A DNA stretch of 64,000 bases from an uncultured Lachnospiraceae bacterium (GTDB taxonomy: Bacteria; Bacillota; Clostridia; Lachnospirales; Lachnospiraceae). Below are positions 16,464 through 24,700 of the stretch, piece by piece. The notes under the pieces were generated by a model. It did no database searches. It was not told the origin of the DNA and saw only the letters and a program-made list of their open reading frames with translations. The stretch covers positions 1 to 64,000 of the forward strand of contig CAMWBY010000005.1 in NCBI GenBank assembly GCA_947172645.1, read 5' to 3'. Made by a program: the position numbers and the translations under genes. Each line of letters opens with the position of its first letter. Positions within the stretch are counted from its first letter, which is position 1.

Positions 16464-17912
16464 ATGAGGCTTGGCACGAAGATTTTCTTCTCGATTACTG
16501 TTTTTTTCAGTGTGGCATTTCTGCTTGGCGGATATGTTTTGTTGTCGTATTTTTATGAGGTTACTATGGAACGGGAAATCTCGTCGGCAGTGGAGGGATA
16601 TCAGTACAATAAATTTGTGATGCAGGCAAATTTGATTACGAGAGGGGAGGATTGGTTCAAAGGAGCCGTGGCGGGAACATATGATATGCGGGATGTCGTT
16701 TCCGATATGCACGATACGGTGGCCGTTTTTTCTATGGAGCAGAAAATGTTGTTTTCAGGTTTTCCGGAGGAGGCAGGGCTTGCGGATTTGCTTGGTGACG
16801 TTAGGCGGGGCCGGGTGGATTACCGTTTTGTGAGGTTGAATGGACGAATATACCTTATGACTGCGGGAATCGTGGAGCACGGACAGGCGGGCATCTATTT
16901 GGTGACAGGGGCGGATGTACAGAGGATACTGGAACAGCAGGAGAAGATGATAGGGAAATTTGGCACGGTATACGGCGTGACGATGGCCGTAGGCACTGTT
17001 TTGATTTACGGGATGTCCATGATGTTAACCAGACCAGTCAAAATTCTGATAAACGCCACGGAGAAGATTGCCGATGGGAATTACGAAGAGCGGGTCGCGG
17101 ATATGGGAAGGGATGAAGTGGGACAGCTCGCGGAGAACTTTAATAAGATGGCCCGTGCCGTGGAGGAAAAGGTTCAGGAGCTTTCGGAGAGCGCGAGGCA
17201 GAAAGAGGATTTTGTCGCAAATTTTGCCCATGAGCTGAAGACGCCGCTTACTTCCGTGATTGGATATGCCGACCGTATTTACCAGAAGGAATTGCCCAGG
17301 GAGGAGCAGAGGCAGGCGGCATGGCACATTTGGAATGAGGGAATGCGCCTGGAGGCGTTGTCTTTGAAATTGATGGACTTAGCGTCCTTGCACCATGGGG
17401 AATTTGTCCTGCAGGAGGTGGCGGCAGACATATTGTTCCGGGAACTGGCGGCGGATATGGAATATATAATGGAAAAGCATGGCGTGGAACTTGTGTGCGA
17501 AGCCCAACCGGCTTATATTAAGGTGGAATATGATTTGTTTAAAACACTTATATTGAATCTGACAGATAATGCCGTCAAGGCGGGGGCGAGGCATATCAGG
17601 ATAACAGGGCGGGTACGGCAGGAAAAGACAGGAGAAGGAAAGGACGGGCAGGGAGTTGTCCGGATGTGGTATCAAATCAATGTGCAGGACGATGGAAGGG
17701 GCATTCCGGAAGAAGAGATTGGCCGGATTACGGAGGCATTCTATATGGTGGATAAGTCCCGTTCCAGAAAACAGCATGGCGTGGGACTTGGCCTTGCTTT
17801 GGCGGAGAAGATTGCGCTGCTTCATGGAGGTAGGTTATCTTTTGAGAGCGATGGGCACAGTGGGACTTCGGTTTACATAAAATTACAGTGCAGAAGAGAC
17901 GGTGCGGTATGA
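16464..17912 (+). CDS. Membrane sensor histidine kinase
   Basis: 482 aa. Two membrane segments (about 8-32 and 170-192) bracket an extracellular sensor region. A HAMP linker (TRPVKILINATEKIADGNYEERV) leads to HisKA with the phospho-acceptor His in FAHELKTPLTS near 256, then an HATPase domain with N-box NLTDNAVKAGA, G1 DDGRGIP and G2 GVGLGLALA. It should phosphorylate the upstream OmpR-type regulator. Start ATG 16464 follows GGGGGAG. The last bases overlap the ATG of the next gene by 4 bp, so the three genes are translationally coupled. The signal is unknown. Confidence 0.92.
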   Translation: MRLGTKIFFSITVFFSVAFLLGGYVLLSYFYEVTMEREISSAVEGYQYNKFVMQANLITRGEDWFKGAVAGTYDMRDVVSDMHDTVAVFSMEQKMLFSGFPEEAGLADLLGDVRRGRVDYRFVRLNGRIYLMTAGIVEHGQAGIYLVTGADVQRILEQQEKMIGKFGTVYGVTMAVGTVLIYGMSMMLTRPVKILINATEKIADGNYEERVADMGRDEVGQLAENFNKMARAVEEKVQELSESARQKEDFVANFAHELKTPLTSVIGYADRIYQKELPREEQRQAAWHIWNEGMRLEALSLKLMDLASLHHGEFVLQEVAADILFRELAADMEYIMEKHGVELVCEAQPAYIKVEYDLFKTLILNLTDNAVKAGARHIRITGRVRQEKTGEGKDGQGVVRMWYQINVQDDGRGIPEEEIGRITEAFYMVDKSRSRKQHGVGLGLALAEKIALLHGGRLSFESDGHSGTSVYIKLQCRRDGAV

Positions 17913-18946
17913 AAGATGCAGAAAAAAATACCAGTCCCATAGGATGGGTGTCGGCAACGGCGCGTAGGGTACGGGGTATCTGGCGTAAAGGCGGGATGTT
18001 CTTTGTGTTCATGCTGTCTTTTTTTGCTGTTTTCGGGGGATGGTTTCTGACAGTGGGGCTTTTGGAGAGCAAAGAAGAAAATTTTTTGGCAAGAGAAGGC
18101 TCGGTTATCCTGCATTCCGCAGAAAGTACTCTTCTCACAGAAGAAGCGGAAAAGGCGGACGATGAAATAGCGGCAGGGGCAGAAGTCATAGAAGCGGAAA
18201 GCATAAAAGAGGAAAGCCGGGACATAGAATTTACAGAATGGCAGGAAGAACAGGTGACTGAGCATGCCGCAGGGGGAGAAACTGGTCAGGAGGCAGATGA
18301 AATAGGCTTCCATGGCGTGACGATGTCTGAGCGCACGCGGTTTCAAGTGCTGTCCGTGTGGGAGAAAGGGGGCAGTGAATTGCTCCACGAACCGAAGCCG
18401 GGACAGATGAATATGGAACAGGCTATCTGTGCGGGGCAGGAATGGATTCGTTCTATGGCGGGATACGGGAATATTCCGAAGGAACTGTCAGGGTGTGATT
18501 TTGATAAGACGAGTGCATCGCTGTGCGCTTTAGATGTGCAAGCTCAGCTTCGGGATGATGAGGGTGCGCTTGATGAGGCCATGCTCAGTTATTGGACCGT
18601 GCGGTTTGAAAAGAGTAACACCATTGTCAGCCTGAAAATCCATGCGGCAAGCGGGGAGGTCTGGGAAGCGGATTTCTCTGTAGAAGATGAAAATAAACTT
18701 GCCGAAACATTGGATGAGGGAGCGTTATTGGACAGGGCGTTTCCCTTTGTGCAGGCGGATGCAGCGCCAAGGGAGCTTGTGTCGGACTTGCGCACCTGTA
18801 CGGTGTATCAGAGCTTTCCGGATGGATTAGTGTATGCTGCGGTAAAGCGGTATGATATCCATGTGAATGATAAGAAACCGATAGAGAGGATTATATTCTG
18901 GATTCATACGAATGAAGACGCGCATGAATCAGGATATTATCATTAA
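17909..18946 (+). CDS. Single-pass membrane protein coupled to two-component system
   Basis: 345 aa, overlapping the kinase stop by ATGA. After a basic N-terminus, one membrane helix (about 30-52) leaves the C-terminal 290 residues outside. The outer part has an acidic linker and a globular domain with WIRSMAGYGN, YWTVRFEKSNTIVSLKIHAASGEVWEADF, somewhat like PepSY-type beta units, but I do not claim that family. By position it could sense or modulate the kinase, or be the output of the circuit. A strong terminator at 18986 closes the unit. Confidence 0.6.
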   Translation: MKDAEKNTSPIGWVSATARRVRGIWRKGGMFFVFMLSFFAVFGGWFLTVGLLESKEENFLAREGSVILHSAESTLLTEEAEKADDEIAAGAEVIEAESIKEESRDIEFTEWQEEQVTEHAAGGETGQEADEIGFHGVTMSERTRFQVLSVWEKGGSELLHEPKPGQMNMEQAICAGQEWIRSMAGYGNIPKELSGCDFDKTSASLCALDVQAQLRDDEGALDEAMLSYWTVRFEKSNTIVSLKIHAASGEVWEADFSVEDENKLAETLDEGALLDRAFPFVQADAAPRELVSDLRTCTVYQSFPDGLVYAAVKRYDIHVNDKKPIERIIFWIHTNEDAHESGYYH

Positions 18947-18985
18947 ATTTGCAACTATTACACAACTTAGCCAAAAGTCAGACGC

Positions 18986-19025
18986 AACACCCAGGTAGGA
19001 TATGGATATCCTGTCCGGGTGTTTT
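18986..19025 (+). terminator. Terminator of the two-component operon
   Basis: AACACCC (18986-18992) pairs with GGGTGTT (19017-19023), with an inner AGGATAT/ATATCCT stem, and is followed by TTTT. It ends the kinase operon 40 bp after the last stop codon. Confidence 0.75.
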
Positions 19026-19092
19026 CTAGTGCGCAGCCCTGATGCGGCGCACGGGGGGCGCGGTGAGCAGGGGAAAGGGGGAGACAGACGTG

Positions 19093-19221
19093 ATGATGGA
19101 AACGGTAAGGGATGTTGTGACGGTGATGGTATATGTGGCAGTGATAGGGTTAGTAAGCTGTCTTGTGTCGGCGGGGTTAGTCGGCTGCACAAGTGTGAGC
19201 AGCGCGGCGTGGGTTTTCTGA
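19093..19221 (+). CDS. Possible 42-residue membrane peptide
   Basis: An ATG at 19093, with GGGGGAG about 9 bp upstream, opens a 42-codon frame in an otherwise gene-free stretch (18947-19387). The peptide begins MMETVRDVV and continues with about 25 hydrophobic residues ending in AGLVGCTSVSS. It looks like one membrane helix, and LVGC resembles a lipobox, although the N-terminus carries little positive charge. No homologue is known to me. It may be real or a chance frame. Confidence 0.35.
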   Translation: MMETVRDVVTVMVYVAVIGLVSCLVSAGLVGCTSVSSAAWVF

Positions 19222-19387
19222 TTCGTGCGGGCAACGGGCCAGGCGGATGCTTAAAACGAACCCGGCGGAAAAACATTTCAGGGCATATCATAAAATAAAA
19301 TGGCATGCGTATGATGGGAATAAGAAAATCGGGTTTGTGAATTATGCAATCGCTTATATAGAAAACGCCATAGAAATGAGGAAAAAC

Positions 19388-20359
19388 ATGGGAGATAGCG
19401 GAGGGAAAACAAAGCAGAACCAGAAGAGAGCGAGGCGGCGAGAACGACAGTTAAGAAAACGTATGTTATTTATACTGAGAATATTAATTCTGGCAGCAAT
19501 TATGCTGCATATCAGGGAGATAGACGGGCAGCTTAAGCAAGTGCAGATTGTACTAAAGAGAATAGAGGCGCCGCAGTACGAGGCATCCGATGAGTTGGAT
19601 GAGACGCCCGGGGAGGCGGACTATGTAAACAGTATAGGCATTATGAATGTGGAACGGCCTATGCAGCGTACATGGACAGAGACGCTAGACAGGCTGGACA
19701 GTTTAGGAAAGTCGAATCCGGTTATTGCAAAAATAAGTGAAGAAAACGACCGTTATCCGGAACGTATGCTGACAGCTCTTGCCAATAATCCCGAAATGGC
19801 GGATTATGTGGCGGGCTATTTGGGCGGAGGCGGAAATTGGTCGGGCGGTTTGACAGAAGCGGAAAAGAATCAGGAATTTCCGCTGTTGTTGCAGTGGGAC
19901 CCCAGGTGGGGATATAGGCCTTATGGAAATGACAGTTACATAGGCGTGTCGGGATGCGGGCCCACATGTCTTTCGATGGTATTATACTACCTGACCGGAG
20001 ACGAGTCGCTTACGCCCGACAGGATTGCCGATTATGCCATAGAGAACAGTTATTATGTGGAAGGGACAGGTACGGCGTGGGCGTTGATGAAAGATTTCCC
20101 ACGGTTTTACGGTATCAGGGTCACACAGCCTCAGATAACGGAAAATGCGCTTAAGGAAGAATTGGATGAGGGACATACGTTGATTTGCGCTATGGGAGAA
20201 GGGGAATTTACGACAGCGGGACATTTTATTGTGATTTATGGATATGATGATACGGGATTTAAAGTCAACGACCCGAATTGTGTGGCAAGAAGCAGAAAAA
20301 GGTGGGACTTCGATGAGATTAAGCGGCAGATTAAGAGCGTATGGGCGATGAGCGGGTAA
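19388..20359 (+). CDS. Membrane-anchored C39-like cysteine peptidase
   Basis: 323 aa from ATG 19388, with GAGG 6 bp upstream. A very basic start (KRARRRERQLRKR) precedes one membrane segment (about 25-42); a stretch with Arg/Glu follows, then a Peptidase_C39_2-like domain in the last 170 residues: WDPRWGYRPYG, the catalytic Cys in VSGCGPTCLSMVL, His in AGHFIVIYGYDD and NDPN. Such proteins act outside the cell and may cut peptides or cell-wall cross-links; the substrate is unknown. Longer in-frame starts to 19247 are possible but have no ribosome site. Confidence 0.75.
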   Translation: MGDSGGKTKQNQKRARRRERQLRKRMLFILRILILAAIMLHIREIDGQLKQVQIVLKRIEAPQYEASDELDETPGEADYVNSIGIMNVERPMQRTWTETLDRLDSLGKSNPVIAKISEENDRYPERMLTALANNPEMADYVAGYLGGGGNWSGGLTEAEKNQEFPLLLQWDPRWGYRPYGNDSYIGVSGCGPTCLSMVLYYLTGDESLTPDRIADYAIENSYYVEGTGTAWALMKDFPRFYGIRVTQPQITENALKEELDEGHTLICAMGEGEFTTAGHFIVIYGYDDTGFKVNDPNCVARSRKRWDFDEIKRQIKSVWAMSG

Positions 20360-20372
20360 GATGTGATATAAT

Positions 20373-20400
20373 AAAAAAAATTGGCCCGGCGGCCAACTTT
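20373..20400. terminator. Hairpin with flanking A and T runs
   Basis: TTGGCC-CGGC-GGCCAA (20381-20396) is a perfect 6-bp hairpin preceded by a run of eight A and followed by CTTT. It is placed after the C39-like gene and before the MGMT gene and looks stronger as a terminator for the minus strand than for the plus strand. Confidence 0.4.
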
Positions 20401-20440
20401 GCAAGAAAGAATTATAATGAGCAGACAGGGGAGTGGAACA

Positions 20441-20749
20441 ATGGGTGTCGTTTTGGATGAAAAATTGATTTACGAGATACTTTCGGCCGTGGAAGAAATA
20501 CCGGAAGGGAAAGTCGCTTCTTACGGACAGATTGCAAAATTAATCGGCAGGGACAAAAATGCAAGGCTTGTAGGCAAGGTTTTGGGGATGTCAGAATATT
20601 ATGGGGAGTATCCGTGCCATCGCGTGGTGAACCATGCGGGCAGGCTTGCCCCGCATTTCTATGAACAGAAGAGCCTGCTTCTGGATGAAAATGTAGAATT
20701 TAAGGATGAAACGCATGTAGATATGGGAAAATGCAGGTGGGATTGCTAG
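20441..20749 (+). CDS. MGMT-family DNA alkyltransferase, C-terminal domain only
   Basis: 102 aa. It matches the DNA-binding/catalytic domain of O6-alkylguanine-DNA alkyltransferase: EIPEGKVASYGQIAKLIG (HTH), ARLVGKVLG, and the active-site block YPCHRVVN with the acceptor Cys, then GRLAPHFYEQKSLLLDENVEF. The usual N-terminal domain is absent, as in many short bacterial forms. It would take alkyl groups from damaged guanine onto itself. ATG 20441 has GGGGAG 7 bp upstream; an ATG at 20417 is a weaker choice. Likely monocistronic with a terminator right behind it. Confidence 0.85.
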   Translation: MGVVLDEKLIYEILSAVEEIPEGKVASYGQIAKLIGRDKNARLVGKVLGMSEYYGEYPCHRVVNHAGRLAPHFYEQKSLLLDENVEFKDETHVDMGKCRWDC

Positions 20750-20750
20750 G

Positions 20751-20786
20751 GAAGAAGCGTGTGGGACGCTCTTCGTCATATTTTCT
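20751..20786 (+). terminator. Weak terminator after MGMT gene
   Basis: GAAGAAGCGT (20751-20760) pairs with ACGCTCTTC (20766-20774) with one bulge; a short ATTTTC follows some bases later, so termination may be partial. Confidence 0.45.
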
Positions 20787-20908
20787 ATGTGTGGCATAGT
20801 GTAAGTCGGTTATTGTAGATTTCATCATAAAACGATGTTATACTAATCAGATAGGCACGATTGTTATGGTAAAGGATTCTAATATAAATCCATAGAAAGG
20901 GTACGCTT

Positions 20909-21691
20909 ATGAAATCTATCATAAACGGGTTTATGATTGCAATAGATATGTATTCGGCCTTTCCTATGCCTAAGGCAGAACGAAACAGGAAGAATATGCA
21001 GTATGTGACTTGTTTTTTTCCGGTAATCGGATTCTTGTTGGGGGCTCTCTTGTGGGTATGGCATAACGCATGTGATTATTATGGGTTTGGACAAGCGTGC
21101 TTTGCGCTGGTGGGAGCCGTTATTCCTGTGGCTGTCACGGGAGGTGTCCATCTGGAGGGATTTATGGAGACGACGGATATCCTTCATGGAAAGTGGCGGC
21201 AGAAGAAAGCACAGGATGCGGCGAAACAGGGTGATGCCCATGTCTTGTATAAGGGTGCGTTTGCCGTGATTGCATTGGCCTGTTATTTTATGTTGTTTGT
21301 GGCAGGCCTGACTTTGATTTGGAAGAAGGAGCAGCTTCTGCTTTTGATGCTAAGCTGCGTCATATCCAGGACATTGGTTGGTATGAGCGTCGCATGGTTT
21401 CCGGCGGCGAAGCAGGGCGGGATACTGTATTCTTTTACTTCCGTGGCGCACAAGCAGAGGCTGCGCACCATTTTGTCTGTGGCGCTTTCGCTTGAATTTG
21501 TCAGTTGCGTGTTGGTTCAGCCAATCATTGGCGCGGTGATGGCGCTTGCGGCGATGTGGGTCTGGACATATTATTATTATATGGCCCGCAGACAGTTGGG
21601 CGGCATTACAGATAATGCAGGAGGGTACTTCCTTTGCCTGTGCGAATTGTCGTCTGTACTTGTGATTGGCATGATGGGAAGAGTTATGTAA
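20909..21691 (+). CDS. cobS: Adenosylcobinamide-GDP ribazoletransferase
   Basis: 260 aa, polytopic membrane enzyme that joins adenosylcobinamide-GDP and alpha-ribazole in the last steps of cobalamin assembly. The family signature GGVHLEGFMETTDI (residues ~72-85; the catalytic acidic side chains) and the late GGITDNAGGYFLCLCEL are present, with at least five hydrophobic helices. Length fits the family. No other cob gene is adjacent and I see no cobalamin riboswitch in the 160 bp upstream. The translational GTPase gene follows 24 bp downstream, so they may share a transcript although their functions are unrelated. Confidence 0.9.
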   Translation: MKSIINGFMIAIDMYSAFPMPKAERNRKNMQYVTCFFPVIGFLLGALLWVWHNACDYYGFGQACFALVGAVIPVAVTGGVHLEGFMETTDILHGKWRQKKAQDAAKQGDAHVLYKGAFAVIALACYFMLFVAGLTLIWKKEQLLLLMLSCVISRTLVGMSVAWFPAAKQGGILYSFTSVAHKQRLRTILSVALSLEFVSCVLVQPIIGAVMALAAMWVWTYYYYMARRQLGGITDNAGGYFLCLCELSSVLVIGMMGRVM

Positions 21692-21715
21692 ACTATAGAA
21701 CGATGAGGATTTTCT

Positions 21716-24628
21716 ATGGATGACAAGAAATTGGTAATCGGTGTTCTGGCCCATGTGGATGCCGGGAAGACAACATTGGCGGAGAGCATTTTATATACAA
21801 GCGGCAGCATACGGAAGATGGGCCGGGTAGACCATAAGGACGCCTTTCTGGATACGGATATGCAGGAGCGGGACAGGGGAATCACCATTTTTTCCAAACA
21901 GGCGAGATTTCGGTGGAAGGATATGGATATCACGCTCTTAGATACGCCGGGACATGTGGACTTTTCGGCGGAGATGGAGCGGACTTTGCAGGTGCTTGAC
22001 TACGCGGTGCTTGTGATAAGCGGGGCGGACGGCGTACAGGGACATGTGCCGACCTTGTGGAGGCTGCTGAAACGTTATGAAGTCCCGGTGTTCCTTTTTA
22101 TCAATAAGATGGACCAGCCGGGAACAGACGCGCAGGGGCTGCTTACGGAAATCAAGGGCAGGCTGGACGAGAGGTGCGTGGCATTCGGAGAACGTGACCG
22201 GGAATTTTATGAGAACATTGCGGTCTGCGACGAGGAACTGTTGGAGCGCTATCTGGCAGGGGAGGATGCCAGGCAAGCTGCCAATGGGGGTTATGGAAGG
22301 CAGGCGGAAAGCACGCCGGAAGAGGCGGATGGGCGGGAAGATGCGCCTATAGACGATGAAACGATAGCGGCGCTTGTTGCAGAGCGTAAGGTGTTTCCCT
22401 GTTTCTTCGGTTCCGCGCTGAAAGCGGAAGGTGTCTGTGAACTGTTGGACGGGATTGCCTGTTATACGCGCATGCCGTCTTACGGGGAGGATTTCGGGGC
22501 GAGAGTCTATAAAATCTCCAGGGACGCCCAGGGGAACCGTCTGACCCATGTAAAAATAACAGGTGGTACGCTTCGGGTAAAAGAGACAATCCATACCCAT
22601 GGCGGAAATGGAAATCCAGAGCATTTCCAGGAAGAAAAAATTGACCAAATCCGTATGTATTCCGGCAGTAAATATACTTTGGAACAGGAAGTGTCCGCAG
22701 GGACAGTCTGCGCATTGACCGGGCCGGTTACCACTTTTTGCGGAGAAGGGCTTGGAGCAGAGCCGGGGAGTGTGGTTCCACTGCTTGTGCCGGTGATGAC
22801 TTACCGCATTGTATTGCCTGAGGGCTGCGACGTGCATCAGACGTATAATAAGTTATGTCAACTTGAAGAGGAAGAGCCGCAGCTCCATATGGTATGGAAG
22901 GAGCAGGTGGGGGAGATTCAGGCACAGCTGATGGGCGAAGTGCAGACGGAAATTTTGCAGAATCTGATTCGGGAGAGATTCGGAATGGAGGTTTCTTTTG
23001 ACGAGGGCAGTATCGTCTATAAGGAGACCATCGCGGACACGGTGGAAGGAGTCGGGCATTATGAGCCGCTCAGGCATTACGCGGAGGTACACCTTCTCAT
23101 GAAACCGGGAGAGCCGGGCAGCGGTTTACAGTTTGGCACAAGATGCAGCGAGGATGTGCTTGACAGGAATTGGCAGCGGCTTGTGATGACGCATTTGGAG
23201 GAAAAAGCGCATCTTGGCGTATTGACAGGTTCTCCGGTGACGGATATGCAGATTACGCTTGTGGCAGGACGCGCCCATTTAAAGCATACGGAGGGTGGGG
23301 ATTTCAGGCAGGCTACATATCGCGCCGTAAGACAGGGGCTTTGCAAAGCGAGGAGTGTTTTGCTTGAGCCAGTGTATGCCTTCAGGCTTGAGCTGCCTGT
23401 GGCCATGATTGGACGAGGCATGACGGATATGCAGGAGAGGCACGGAAGGTTTGCGGCGCCTGAGATTGCAGGAGAATATGCTGTCCTCACTGGCACGGTA
23501 CCTGCATCGAAGATGGCAGGATACCAGGCTCAGGTGCTTTCTTATTCCGCCGGGCAGGGCAGGCTTTATACGGAGCTGAAGGGTTATGCGCCGTGCCACA
23601 ATACGGAGGAAGTGATAGCGGCATTCGGGTATGATGCCGGGCGGGACGTGGAGAATCCCGGCAGTTCCGTGTTCTGTGCCCATGGGGCAGGATTCGTGGT
23701 GGAGTGGGACCAGGTGGAACAGTATATGCATTTGGAGAGTGTGCTGCCGGACAAGGTTCAGGGACAGGCTGGTCAGGCGGAGAAGGATGGCGGATGGCAG
23801 GAGAAGGGCATTGCTTATCATGGCGGAGCGGACAGACGCCAGAGTGAATCTTCGGCGGGCGTGATAGGGCAGGATGAAATCGAAGAGATTATGAGCCGCA
23901 CTTATGGCACGAAAGAACGCAAGAAGCAGGGATGGGCGAGAACCATCAGGGCAGGAGAAGCCTCCAGGGCGCGGGACAGCGCCGGGACTGTGCACGGGGA
24001 ATCTGACAAGGCAGAGAGCAGCGGAACAGACAGGAAAGGACACGTTCAGGGACAAAGCGGCAAGCCTGGGCAGGACGGAGCAGCCAGGGCACAGGAAGAA
24101 TATCTTCTCGTGGACGGTTATAATATTATTTTCGCCTGGGATGCTTTGAAGGACTTGGCACAAGTCAATCTGGACAGCGCAAGGGGCAGGCTGATGGACG
24201 TCTTAAGCAACTTTCAGGGATACCGTAAGATGCATTTAATTCTTGTATTTGACGCTTATAAAGTAAAAGGCAATCCGGGCAGCACGGTGCGTTACCATAA
24301 TATCGATGTGGTATATACGAAAGAAGCGGAGACTGCCGACCAGTATATCGAGAAAGTGACACATGAAATTGGCAGGAAACATTATGTGAGAGTGGCCACA
24401 TCCGATGGTTTGGAGCAGTTAATCATTATGGGTGCGGGAGCAATCCGCGTATCCGCAAGGGAGTTGCTTGAGGAAGTGATGGCAGCAGGGGATGAACTGC
24501 GGGAGATGTTTCTTGAGGACAGTATAGACAGGGCTGTGGGTGACAAGAATTATCTTTTGGACGATGTTTCCAAAGAAGTGTCAGACTATGTGGAACAGGT
24601 CAGGCAAGGAAAAGAGACAAATTGTTAA
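21716..24628 (+). CDS. EF-G/TetM-like translational GTPase fused to Rae1/YacP endoribonuclease
   Basis: 970 aa. Residues 1-~690 are an EF-G-type factor of the ribosomal-protection branch: G1 AHVDAGKTT, switch RGITIFSK, G3 DTPGHVDF, G4 NKMDQ, G5 GSALKAEGV, then domains II-V. A ~100-residue charged, low-complexity linker follows. Residues ~794-960 are a NYN/YacP domain: LLVDGYNIIFAWDAL, LVFDAYKVKG, VVYTKEAETADQYIEK, VATSDGLEQL with its acidic residues kept. In Bacillus YacP (Rae1) cuts mRNA in the ribosomal A site. The fusion would bring a nuclease to ribosomes by means of a translational GTPase. It is not to be read as tetracycline resistance. The Suv3-like helicase gene is 72 bp downstream. 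Confidence 0.88.
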   Translation: MDDKKLVIGVLAHVDAGKTTLAESILYTSGSIRKMGRVDHKDAFLDTDMQERDRGITIFSKQARFRWKDMDITLLDTPGHVDFSAEMERTLQVLDYAVLVISGADGVQGHVPTLWRLLKRYEVPVFLFINKMDQPGTDAQGLLTEIKGRLDERCVAFGERDREFYENIAVCDEELLERYLAGEDARQAANGGYGRQAESTPEEADGREDAPIDDETIAALVAERKVFPCFFGSALKAEGVCELLDGIACYTRMPSYGEDFGARVYKISRDAQGNRLTHVKITGGTLRVKETIHTHGGNGNPEHFQEEKIDQIRMYSGSKYTLEQEVSAGTVCALTGPVTTFCGEGLGAEPGSVVPLLVPVMTYRIVLPEGCDVHQTYNKLCQLEEEEPQLHMVWKEQVGEIQAQLMGEVQTEILQNLIRERFGMEVSFDEGSIVYKETIADTVEGVGHYEPLRHYAEVHLLMKPGEPGSGLQFGTRCSEDVLDRNWQRLVMTHLEEKAHLGVLTGSPVTDMQITLVAGRAHLKHTEGGDFRQATYRAVRQGLCKARSVLLEPVYAFRLELPVAMIGRGMTDMQERHGRFAAPEIAGEYAVLTGTVPASKMAGYQAQVLSYSAGQGRLYTELKGYAPCHNTEEVIAAFGYDAGRDVENPGSSVFCAHGAGFVVEWDQVEQYMHLESVLPDKVQGQAGQAEKDGGWQEKGIAYHGGADRRQSESSAGVIGQDEIEEIMSRTYGTKERKKQGWARTIRAGEASRARDSAGTVHGESDKAESSGTDRKGHVQGQSGKPGQDGAARAQEEYLLVDGYNIIFAWDALKDLAQVNLDSARGRLMDVLSNFQGYRKMHLILVFDAYKVKGNPGSTVRYHNIDVVYTKEAETADQYIEKVTHEIGRKHYVRVATSDGLEQLIIMGAGAIRVSARELLEEVMAAGDELREMFLEDSIDRAVGDKNYLLDDVSKEVSDYVEQVRQGKETNC

Positions 24629-24700
24629 GAAATGGCATGTGTTATGAATAAAAACAGATAGATGCAAACGATAATAGAATGAACGACAAATGGTGGAATA

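Noticed and set aside
19002-19298. 98-codon plus-strand frame
   Set aside because: Low-complexity Gly/Asp/Arg composition, starts inside the terminator; the smaller frame at 19093 is more protein-like.
20750-20908. Cobalamin riboswitch before cobS
   Set aside because: The gap is short, holds a weak terminator and an AT-rich stretch, and I could not find the B12-box sequence.
21716-23800. Tetracycline resistance gene (tetM-like)
   Set aside because: The GTPase belongs to the broad ribosomal-protection-like branch, but the NYN fusion and chromosomal setting argue for a housekeeping or quality-control role; resistance cannot be claimed.
23279-24163. 294-codon minus-strand frame inside the GTPase-nuclease gene
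   Set aside because: Shadow frame; lies under a well-supported multidomain protein and has no ribosome site.
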